A DNA stretch of 64,000 nucleotides from Bin87 sp965197635 (GTDB taxonomy: Bacteria > Chloroflexota > Dehalococcoidia > Lucifugimonadales > UBA3495), in NCBI GenBank assembly GCA_965197635.1, contig CBDANN010000006.1, positions 124,001 to 188,000 of the forward strand, written 5' to 3'. The translations under genes were made by a program, and so were the position numbers. Below the pieces are notes generated by a model, which saw nothing but the letters and a program-made list of their open reading frames with translations, made no database searches and was not told the DNA's origin. Below, in pieces: positions 54,879 to 62,182 of the stretch; within the stretch, counting starts at the first letter, position 1; each line of letters opens with the position of its first letter.

Positions 54879-55718
54879 ATGTTTGCGGCGGATGCGATAT
54901 TGGAATTGGGGAGACTGATGGAAGCTGCCGGGTCAGACGATGCCGGCGGAGATTTCGACTTGGGCTTGGGCGCATTGTTGATCGCCGCTACGGACGATTC
55001 CGACATTGACATCGAGGGTTCTGCCGCCAACCTTGACCGAATGGCCGAGGCGGCTCGTTCGCGTGCTCCGGAAGGCGCCGGGGCTTTGGAGGAACTCAAC
55101 GCGATTACCGACCTGCTGTTCGGTGTTATCGGTTTCTCCGGCAACCGCGATGACTACTATGACCCGCGGAACTCGTACCTGCATCACGTGTTGGAACGTC
55201 GCCTGGGCATACCCATCACTTTGTCGCTCCTGTGCATGGAGGTGGGCCGACGGGCCGGAATACCTGTGTTGGGAATAGGTATGCCGGGGCACTTCCTGAT
55301 CAGGCACCGGGACGAGGAAAATTTCTTTGTCGACGCCTTCAACGGGGGACTGCTGCTCAACCGCGACGAATGCGGATCCCTCCTGAGGCAAGCGGCCGGT
55401 GACGCGGTCCAACTGGAAGCGCAACATCTGAACCCGGTAACTCCCCGGGAAATCCTGGCCCGCATTTTGCGCAATCTTAAAGCCATCTATTGGGACCGCG
55501 AGGATTACGACCATTGCATCACTGCCATCGGAGCGTTGATGGCGGTGCTGCCCGACCGGCCCGAAGAGCAACGCGACCGAGGGGTAGTGCATCTGAAAGC
55601 CGGAAACCACCAACAATCCGCGGATGACTTCGCCGCGTATCTAGAAGCAGCACCCGATGCTGCGGACGTGGAAACTGTGCGAAACGCGCTGTCGCGGCTG
55701 CGGGGCAACTTGTCCTGA
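54879..55718 (+). CDS. SirB1-family transglutaminase-like/TPR protein
   Basis: 279-residue member of the SirB1 (UPF, transglutaminase-like with TPR tail) family. I start at ATG 54879, with AAAGG before it, rather than 54834. Family blocks: LIAATDDSDIDIEGSAANLD, GFSGNRDDYYDPRNSYLHHV, RRLGIPITLSLLCMEVGRRA, VLGIGMPGHFLIRH and NPVTPREILARILRNLKAIY. TPR-like helices follow (about 205-270). The transglutaminase Cys of the superfamily is seen at CMEVGRRAG, and the His at PGHFL. The molecular function is unknown. Confidence 0.85.
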   Translation: MFAADAILELGRLMEAAGSDDAGGDFDLGLGALLIAATDDSDIDIEGSAANLDRMAEAARSRAPEGAGALEELNAITDLLFGVIGFSGNRDDYYDPRNSYLHHVLERRLGIPITLSLLCMEVGRRAGIPVLGIGMPGHFLIRHRDEENFFVDAFNGGLLLNRDECGSLLRQAAGDAVQLEAQHLNPVTPREILARILRNLKAIYWDREDYDHCITAIGALMAVLPDRPEEQRDRGVVHLKAGNHQQSADDFAAYLEAAPDAADVETVRNALSRLRGNLS

Positions 55719-55751
55719 TACACGAAGGTTTCCAGATTGGTTGGTGCGGCG

Positions 55752-56366
55752 ATGATACGTTACGTGATAATTGGTGTGGTCATTCTCGCAATCGTGCCGT
55801 TGGCTTGGTTCGCCTGGTGGTTGTTAGGCCCTCTGGTGACGTCAACGGAAGTCAACGAAGAATTCCCGCTCGCTACCAGAGCAGCCATACCCGGCAACAT
55901 GACGATGGTCGAGGTCGAAGCAGTAATGGCAGCGGCGTCCAAGTTGGAACGCGAAGTTTCTGAAGAAATGCCGGACGCGCCCGCCGCTGGTTCCGGCGAA
56001 GATACAGCCCAATCTGAGTTGACCGGCGGGTTCCAGGACGCCGACTCGTTCCACAAAGGTTCCGGCACCGCCACGATATACAAATTGGGAACGGACGGGC
56101 AGCGTGTCCTTCGCCTGGAAGATTTCAGGGTAACGAATGGGCCGGATTTGAGGGTGCTGCTGGCTAACACATCAGATCCCGAAAGCCATTCGGACCTCGC
56201 CGACGCTGGATACGTCGAGCTGGGCAAGCTCAAGGGTAACGTCGGGTCTCAGAATTACGAAATACCCGAAGAAGTTTCTCTGACTGATGTTCAAAGCGTG
56301 GTGATTTACTGCAATCCCTTCCGGGTGGTGTTCAGTGTGGCGTCTCTCGTGGCCTCGGAAAGTTAG
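55752..56366 (+). CDS. DM13-domain membrane-anchored protein
   Basis: 204-residue protein: an N-terminal membrane anchor (MIRYVIIGVVILAIVPLAWF, residues 1-30), a stalk, then a DM13 domain (about 95-200) with GTATIYKLGTDGQRVLRLED, FRVTNGPDLRVLLANTSDPE, GYVELGKLKGNVGSQNYEIP and VVIYCNPFRVVFSVASL. DM13 domains are proposed to bind redox cofactors through a conserved Cys, here in YCNPF. The ATG at 55752 begins the anchor; a TTG at 55737 is the alternative. It faces the outside of the cell. Confidence 0.8.
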   Translation: MIRYVIIGVVILAIVPLAWFAWWLLGPLVTSTEVNEEFPLATRAAIPGNMTMVEVEAVMAAASKLEREVSEEMPDAPAAGSGEDTAQSELTGGFQDADSFHKGSGTATIYKLGTDGQRVLRLEDFRVTNGPDLRVLLANTSDPESHSDLADAGYVELGKLKGNVGSQNYEIPEEVSLTDVQSVVIYCNPFRVVFSVASLVASES

Positions 56367-56382
56367 TAGGGCAGGTTGACCA

Positions 56383-58224
56383 ATGGCCTATTTGCCGATA
56401 GAGGAATACGGCATCGTCGGCAATATGCGGACGTGCGCGCTGATTGGCGTGAACGGATCGGTGGACTGGTTCTGCTGTCCCGACTTTGACTCGCCCAGCG
56501 TTTTCGGCGCCATCCTGGACGACCAGAAGGGCGGATATTTCAAAATAGCGCCGCTCCTCGACTCCCAGCCAGTGTACAAACAGGTGTATTGGCCGGCGAC
56601 CAACGTATTGGTGACGCGATTTCTGGCGGGAAACGGCGTGGCTGAGGTGATCGACTTCATGCCCATAGCCACTGCCGAGCATCCCCACGAACATACGGAG
56701 TTGATACGCCGGGTCAACTGCGTCCGCGGAGTGGTGCCGTTCATCCTGGAGTGCTACCCAGCCTTTAACTATGCGCGGGACCGCCACCGCACCGAATTGA
56801 ACAGCAACGGCGCGGCGTTTATATCCGACGATTTCGGGTTGCAGCTCTCCACCAGCATGCTCCTGGAACAGCATGAAACCGGGGTGTTGGGCGCTTTCGT
56901 GCTTAACGAGGGCCAGTCAACCACCATTTCCATCGGTGTCATGGGAGACGAACACGCCGATTATCACCCTCCGTCGGAGCAGGAGAGCGATGCCCTCTTC
57001 GAGGAGACGGTGGCCTATTGGCGCAACTGGCTTTCGCAATGCACGTACACCGGGCGCTGGCGGGAAATGGTCGAACGGTCAGCGTTGGTGCTGAAGCTGC
57101 TTACCTATGAACCAACGGGTGCAATCATCGCTGCGCCGACCTGCAGCTTGCCCGAAGAGTTGGGCGGAGTGCGCAATTGGGATTATCGATATACCTGGAT
57201 TCGCGATGCTGCCTTTACCCTCTACGCATTGCTGCGGATCGGCTTCACTCACGAAGCCAGCCAGTTCATGCACTGGTTAGAGTCCCAGATTGACCCCTTC
57301 GATGACGATTGGCGTAACATCCAGATTCTGTACGGCATAGACGGTCGACGCCAACTTGACGAGTTCACCCTCGACCATTTGGACGGCTATCGCGGATCCA
57401 AGCCGGTACGCATCGGCAACGGGGCCTTCGACCAACTGCAGTTGGATATCTACGGCGAATTGATGGATTCGGTGTACCTGTTCAACCGCTACGGCGAACC
57501 CATCTCCTATGATTTTTGGACCAAGCTCCGGCAGATGACCAACTGGGTGTGCGACAACTGGCGCCTGGCCGACGAGGGTATCTGGGAGACCCGGGGCGGG
57601 CGACAGCAGTTCGTGTATTCCAAGCTCATGTGTTGGGTGATGCTGGATCGCGCTATCAAGTTGGCCGAGTCCCGTTCATTCCCTTCCGAGCGAGAAAAAT
57701 GGATGGCGACGCGCGACGAAATCTACGAAGAGATCCAGGCTTACGGCTGGAATGAAGAGCGCAAAGCGTTCGTGCAGCACTATGGCAGCGATTCGCTGGA
57801 CGCCTCCAACCTGATCATGCCGCTGGTGTTCTTCATGTCGCCAACCGACCCGCGGATGTTGAGCACGATCGACGCCATCAATCGCAGCCCCCAACAGGGA
57901 GGGTTGGTATCCGACAGCCTGGTGTACCGTTATAACCATGAGCAGTCGCCGGACGGTCTGACCGGTCACGAAGGCACGTTCAATATGTGCACCTTCTGGC
58001 TCGTGGAGGCGCAGACGCGGGCCGGCTGGGGCGATCCGCGCCGGCTTGACCAGGCGCGCCTGATGTTTGAAAAGATGCTGGGTTACGCGAACCACTTGGG
58101 TTTGTATGCTGAAGAAACCGGACCCAGCGGCGAAGGATTGGGGAATTTCCCCCAGGCGTTCACGCACCTCGCATTAATCAGTTGCGCGTTTAATTTGGAT
58201 AGAGCCCTGTCGGGGGTGCGCTAA
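56383..58224 (+). CDS. Glycoside hydrolase family 15 protein (glucoamylase/trehalase-like)
   Basis: 613-residue GH15 protein. The N-terminal GH15 beta-sandwich begins YLPIEEYGIVGNMRTCALIG and contains GSVDWFCCPDFDSPSVFG. The (alpha/alpha)6 barrel begins near residue 250 with LGGVRNWDYRYTWIRDAAFT. The catalytic acid-base Glu lies in ADEGIWETRGG, and the base Glu in GHEGTFNMCTFWLVEAQTRA. These enzymes split alpha-linked glucose from starch, glycogen or trehalose. No signal peptide, so it is cytoplasmic. It lies 16 bp after the DM13 gene and 16 bp before the SMP-30 gene. Confidence 0.93.
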   Translation: MAYLPIEEYGIVGNMRTCALIGVNGSVDWFCCPDFDSPSVFGAILDDQKGGYFKIAPLLDSQPVYKQVYWPATNVLVTRFLAGNGVAEVIDFMPIATAEHPHEHTELIRRVNCVRGVVPFILECYPAFNYARDRHRTELNSNGAAFISDDFGLQLSTSMLLEQHETGVLGAFVLNEGQSTTISIGVMGDEHADYHPPSEQESDALFEETVAYWRNWLSQCTYTGRWREMVERSALVLKLLTYEPTGAIIAAPTCSLPEELGGVRNWDYRYTWIRDAAFTLYALLRIGFTHEASQFMHWLESQIDPFDDDWRNIQILYGIDGRRQLDEFTLDHLDGYRGSKPVRIGNGAFDQLQLDIYGELMDSVYLFNRYGEPISYDFWTKLRQMTNWVCDNWRLADEGIWETRGGRQQFVYSKLMCWVMLDRAIKLAESRSFPSEREKWMATRDEIYEEIQAYGWNEERKAFVQHYGSDSLDASNLIMPLVFFMSPTDPRMLSTIDAINRSPQQGGLVSDSLVYRYNHEQSPDGLTGHEGTFNMCTFWLVEAQTRAGWGDPRRLDQARLMFEKMLGYANHLGLYAEETGPSGEGLGNFPQAFTHLALISCAFNLDRALSGVR

Positions 58225-58240
58225 GCGAAGAGGAGTAAAA

Positions 58241-59164
58241 ATGCCCATCGAACAAGTTGCGCCCGGATTGGAACGGATCCTGGACCTGGAGCAAGAAGTA
58301 GAGTGGCTCGCCAGCGGATTTGGCGCTGACGGATCGGCGTTGGGTGTGCCCTGGTGGCCGGCCGAGGGCCCGGTGTGGTGGCAGGAGGGCGGTTATCTTT
58401 TGTTCAGCGACATCGGGCAAAACCGCCGGATGCGCTACAACGACGCCGACGGCCTGTCCGTGTTCCAGGCGGAAACCAACGAAGCCAACGGGCTGACCAG
58501 GGACCCACAGGGTCGGCTGCTGGCTTGCGAACACGCCGCCCGCCGCGTGACCCGCCAGGAAGCCGACGGCAGCGTCACCGTGGTGGCGGATAGCTATGAC
58601 GGCAAGCGCCTGAACCGTCCCAACGACTTGGTGGTCAAGTCAGATGGCGCCATCTACTTTACCGATCCCTACCGGGACACCTACCCCGGAATGGAATTGG
58701 GCTTCGCCGGTGTGTACCGCGTATCGCCTGACCTCAATGGCATCTCGTTATTGATAAACGAGGGCGACTACGTGGGCCCCAACGGTTTGTGCTTCTCGCC
58801 GGGAGAGAGCATTCTGTACATCAACGATTCCCGCGTCGGCCTTATCAAGGCCTGGGACGTGCGGGCCGACGGCGGCATTGAGAACGGCCGGCTTTGGTGC
58901 GTCGTGAACGACGAGCGCGGCGGAGTGCCCGACGGTATGAAGTGCGACCTGGAGGGCAACGTTTACAGCACCGGGCCCGGCGGCGTGTGGATTATCGCTC
59001 CCGACGGGCGGCACCTGGGCACGATTGCGCTGGGCGAAGGGAGGCGGGCCACCAACGTCGGCTTTGGCGGTGGGGACTGGCGGACGCTATACATCACCAC
59101 CTTTCACGAGCTGTGCCGGGTGCGGGTGAACATTCCGGGGGCGCCGGTGCCACGGGGCATTTGA
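58241..59164 (+). CDS. SMP-30/gluconolactonase family protein
   Basis: 307-residue six-bladed beta-propeller lactonase. AGAGGAG precedes the ATG. The metal ligands are recognisable: Glu in AEGPVWWQEGG, Asn in RLNRPNDLVVKSDGAIYFTD, and Asp in LYINDSRVGLIKAWDV. NEANGLTRDPQGRLLACEHA is a family block. It probably opens a sugar lactone, such as gluconolactone. Its place after a GH15 gene suggests sugar oxidation, with glucose released and then processed. Convergent with the GMC oxidoreductase gene. Confidence 0.9.
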   Translation: MPIEQVAPGLERILDLEQEVEWLASGFGADGSALGVPWWPAEGPVWWQEGGYLLFSDIGQNRRMRYNDADGLSVFQAETNEANGLTRDPQGRLLACEHAARRVTRQEADGSVTVVADSYDGKRLNRPNDLVVKSDGAIYFTDPYRDTYPGMELGFAGVYRVSPDLNGISLLINEGDYVGPNGLCFSPGESILYINDSRVGLIKAWDVRADGGIENGRLWCVVNDERGGVPDGMKCDLEGNVYSTGPGGVWIIAPDGRHLGTIALGEGRRATNVGFGGGDWRTLYITTFHELCRVRVNIPGAPVPRGI

Positions 59165-59178
59165 CGGCGTTGGCGTGG

Positions 59179-59252
59179 GTAGGGGCGACGCACGCGTCGT
59201 CCCTACGATGATTGCCAAGCGCGGGTAGGGACGAATCATCATTCGCCCCTAC
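59179..59252. terminator. Two GTAGGG-type hairpins between convergent genes
   Basis: First hairpin: GTAGGGGCGACGC (59179-59191) and GCGTCGTCCCTAC (59194-59206), one mismatch. Second: GTAGGGACGAAT (59225-59236) and ATTCGCCCCTAC (59241-59252), one mismatch. They lie between the stops of 59164 (plus) and 59258 (minus) and probably end transcripts from both directions. Same family as 18394-18423. Confidence 0.65.
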
Positions 59253-59257
59253 GTTCG

Positions 59258-60802
59258 TTATCTCCCGCTCCGGATGTAGTCGGCGATTTTCTCGCCGATC
59301 ATTATAGTGGTGGCGTTCGTGTTGGCGCGGATGCAGTCCGGCATGACGGAGGCGTCGGCCACACGGATGTTATCCAGGCCGTGGATTTTGCCCTGCTGGT
59401 CCACCACAGCCAACTCATCGCTGGCCGGCCCCATCTTGCAGGTACCTGAGACATGGTGGGAAGTGCCGGAGTTACCCATCAACCAGTTGTCCAGCGCCGC
59501 ATCGGATTCTAGGTCCGCGTCCACTGGGTTGACCCGCTCCAGCAGGATTCCTCGGTAGGATGGGTGCTCACCAAGCTCGATGCAGGTGCGGATGCCCTTG
59601 CGCATCCGTTCCAGGTCGAAAGGTTCCTGGTAGTAGTTGTAGTCCAGGAAGGGGTATTCCAGCGGGTCGTTGGACTTGAGGCGCAGTTCGCCTTTGCCCA
59701 GGGCGAGCTGGAGGCTGGCGCTGATGCCAATGTAGTTTTCGTCGTCTTCAATGACTACCTGCGCCGGGCGGTGCTCGGAAGTCATCAGCAGGGGAGAGAT
59801 TTGCATATCGTTGCGGAGGTATGAATCCTCCACGGTGTAGCGAAGTCCCACCTGAATGGCGGCAGCCTGCACGTCGGGCCGGTCGCCGGCCGCGCGGAAC
59901 AGAACGCAGGCGGAGGGATGGTCCCGAAGGTTCTGACCCACCCCGGGCAGTTCGTGAACCACCGGGATACCCACTTCACGCAGGTGCTCGGCAGGACCTA
60001 TCCCGGAGAGCAGCAGCAGCTGCGGGGAGGCGATCGCGCCGCTGCTGACGACTACCTGGCCGCCCTCAGCTATGAAGCGCTCACCGCCGCTTTCCACCTC
60101 GACGCCGACGGCGCGCTTGCCGTCGAAGACGACGCGGCAGGCTTGGACGTTGGCTCGGATGGTGATGTTCAAGCGGTGCCGGGCAAGGTTGAGGTAGGCG
60201 AGCGCCGTGCTGATGCGGACTCCATCCAGCGTGTTGCGGGCGCGGGGCGACAGTCCGGTCGATTCGGGATGATTCTGGTCCGGGTCGTCATTGAATCCCA
60301 GGGCGAGGGCGGCGTCCTTGAATGCGACGGAGTGGGGCAGCCATTCGTCGGGGCGGTAGCGGCGCACCGGGATGGGGCCTTCCGTGCCGTGCCAGTCGTC
60401 CTGAAAGTCGTGGTCGTTCTCCATGCGCCGGAAGAAGGGCAGGACGCTGGTGTAGCCCCACTCGTCGTTGCCCCACTCGGCCCATCGGTCGTAGTCCTCC
60501 GGGATGCCGCGGTAGAGTACCTGCCCGTTGATGGCGGAAGAGCCGCCCGTAGCCTTGCCGCGTGGGATGACCAAATCAGTCTGCTGCGCCGTTACGCGCG
60601 CGCTGTAGGCCCAGCTGTGCGGACCATAGGCTGAGAAAAAGACGTTGTTGCCTAACTTCAAATCGTCCGGTAGATGGTTGAAATCGGGGTAGTCGGGTCC
60701 GGCCTCCAGCAGCAGAACGCTCTTGTCCGGGTCTTCCGACAAACGGGTAGCTATGGTGGAACCGGCCGAACCGGCGCCGACCACGATGTAGTCATATCGC
60801 AT
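59258..60802 (-). CDS. GMC-family FAD oxidoreductase (choline dehydrogenase-like)
   Basis: 514-residue FAD-dependent alcohol oxidoreductase. I choose the ATG at 60802, with GGAGG six bases before it; the open frame extends to 60898 without family likeness. The ADP-binding motif is YDYIVVGAGSAGSTIATRLS, with SVLLLEAG. GKATGGSSAINGQVLYRG is the GMC signature 1, and VVSSGAIASPQLLLLSGIGP is signature 2. The catalytic His stands in GTSHHVSGTCKMGPASD, and VADASVMPDCIRANTNAT closes the FAD site. It oxidises a primary alcohol of unknown identity. Soluble. Confidence 0.94.
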   Translation of the reverse strand: MRYDYIVVGAGSAGSTIATRLSEDPDKSVLLLEAGPDYPDFNHLPDDLKLGNNVFFSAYGPHSWAYSARVTAQQTDLVIPRGKATGGSSAINGQVLYRGIPEDYDRWAEWGNDEWGYTSVLPFFRRMENDHDFQDDWHGTEGPIPVRRYRPDEWLPHSVAFKDAALALGFNDDPDQNHPESTGLSPRARNTLDGVRISTALAYLNLARHRLNITIRANVQACRVVFDGKRAVGVEVESGGERFIAEGGQVVVSSGAIASPQLLLLSGIGPAEHLREVGIPVVHELPGVGQNLRDHPSACVLFRAAGDRPDVQAAAIQVGLRYTVEDSYLRNDMQISPLLMTSEHRPAQVVIEDDENYIGISASLQLALGKGELRLKSNDPLEYPFLDYNYYQEPFDLERMRKGIRTCIELGEHPSYRGILLERVNPVDADLESDAALDNWLMGNSGTSHHVSGTCKMGPASDELAVVDQQGKIHGLDNIRVADASVMPDCIRANTNATTIMIGEKIADYIRSGR

Positions 60803-60932
60803 CAGAGCCTCCGTTGGTGATAGGGATTGCGTTTGCCGCCATACTATCCGGCGGTCGTGCGGACGGCAAGGCGCGTTGGGCATGACAGACCGCCACATGA
60901 TGACGTTTGGTCGTTGTTTGAAAAATCATGCC

Positions 60933-60938
60933 TATGAT
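60933..60938 (+). promoter_or_regulatory. Possible -10 of the dprA gene
   Basis: TATGAT at 60933-60938 lies 13 bp before the GTG at 60951. No -35 at good spacing is visible (TTGTTT is 13 bp away, TTGGTC 20 bp). If this -10 is used, the transcript would start within about 6 bases of the GTG and be nearly leaderless. Confidence 0.3.
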
Positions 60939-60950
60939 AGAATCGCGCTC

Positions 60951-62162
60951 GTGAATACCGTAGCGATCAACACCCTGGGCCATTGGGTTGCGTTGAGCCA
61001 GGTTCCACGCTTGGGCGCGGCGCGGTTTCGCCTATTGGAATCGCATTTTGCCGGCGACATGGCACGAGCCTGGGATGCGTCACTACGTGAGTTGCGCGCC
61101 GCCGGAGTGGGCGGTTCAGTAGCGCAGGCCATAGTGAAGGCCCGCGATACGGTTGTTCCAGAACGGGAATTGGAGATTTTGGAAAGGGCGGGCGTTGCTG
61201 CCCTGTCCTGGAACGACCAACGGTATCCCGCACGACTGAAGGAAACCGTTGACGCGCCGCCTGTCCTGTACTTTCGCGGCACGCTGTCGGAGGACGACGA
61301 AGCCGCGTTGGCCGTCGTGGGCACCAGACGTCCCACAGACTATGGATACCGAGTTACCGGTGATTTGTGTGCAGCGCTGGCTCACCGGGGTCTGACCATA
61401 GTTAGTGGTCTGGCTTTAGGAATAGACACACGTGCGCATCGGGCGACGCTGGACGCCGGGGGCAGAACGGTAGCCGTATTAGGAAACGGGTTGGATACGG
61501 TCTATCCCAGGGAAAACGCGCGGCTGGCTGATCGCATCATCTCAGAAGGCGGAGCCGTAATCAGTGAATTTGCTCTGGGCGCCAGGCCCGAGGCATCCAA
61601 TTTCCCCCGACGCAATCGCATCATCAGCGGCATCACGTTGGGTACATTGATCACCGAAGCCGGCGAAACTAGCGGCACCCGATGGACGGTGTATCATGCC
61701 TTGGAACAAAACCGGGAGATCTTCTGCGTACCGGGCAGCATTTATTCTGAAACCAGCAAACTTACCAACCGCCTCATCCGGGAAGGCGCCAAGCTCGTCA
61801 ACAGTGTCAACGACATTTTGGTAGAGATCGGATTGGATGCCCCGGAGCGGCAAATTGCGTTTGAATTGGATAATGCCGGCCCACTTACTGAAGAAACAAG
61901 CGTTATACTTGAAAACGAAAATGCCGAGCTGCCAACCGCGCCGGTCGTTCGTGTGGGCCAACAGGCGCCGGTGAGACCAAAAACCGATGATCCGCAAGAG
62001 GCCAACATCCTCCAGCACATCAGTGAAGCGCCGTTGCACATAGATGACTTGGCCCGGGTTAGCGACCGACCCGTTGCGGAAGTGAGTGGCTTGCTTACGA
62101 TGCTGGAATTGAAGGGGCTGGTCCGGCAGGTGGGCAGCATGCACTACCAACTGGCGAATTAA
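60951..62162 (+). CDS. dprA: DNA-processing protein DprA (Smf)
   Basis: 403-residue protein that loads RecA onto incoming single-stranded DNA during transformation; it is widely conserved even in non-competent bacteria. I take GTG 60951 as start, since the family likeness (helix-hairpin part LGHWVALSQVPRLGAARFRL) begins there; earlier ATGs in frame at 60876 and 60900 are possible. The Rossmann-like core shows VVGTRRPTDYGYRVTGDLCA, IVSGLALGIDTRAHRATLDA, AVLGNGLDTVYPRENARLAD, SNFPRRNRIISGITLGTLIT and GTRWTVYHALEQNREIFCVP. A winged-helix tail (about 345-400) is present. It is followed by topA after 20 bp. Confidence 0.95.
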   Translation: MNTVAINTLGHWVALSQVPRLGAARFRLLESHFAGDMARAWDASLRELRAAGVGGSVAQAIVKARDTVVPERELEILERAGVAALSWNDQRYPARLKETVDAPPVLYFRGTLSEDDEAALAVVGTRRPTDYGYRVTGDLCAALAHRGLTIVSGLALGIDTRAHRATLDAGGRTVAVLGNGLDTVYPRENARLADRIISEGGAVISEFALGARPEASNFPRRNRIISGITLGTLITEAGETSGTRWTVYHALEQNREIFCVPGSIYSETSKLTNRLIREGAKLVNSVNDILVEIGLDAPERQIAFELDNAGPLTEETSVILENENAELPTAPVVRVGQQAPVRPKTDDPQEANILQHISEAPLHIDDLARVSDRPVAEVSGLLTMLELKGLVRQVGSMHYQLAN

Positions 62163-62182
62163 TTTGGAGACTGACTTACCCC

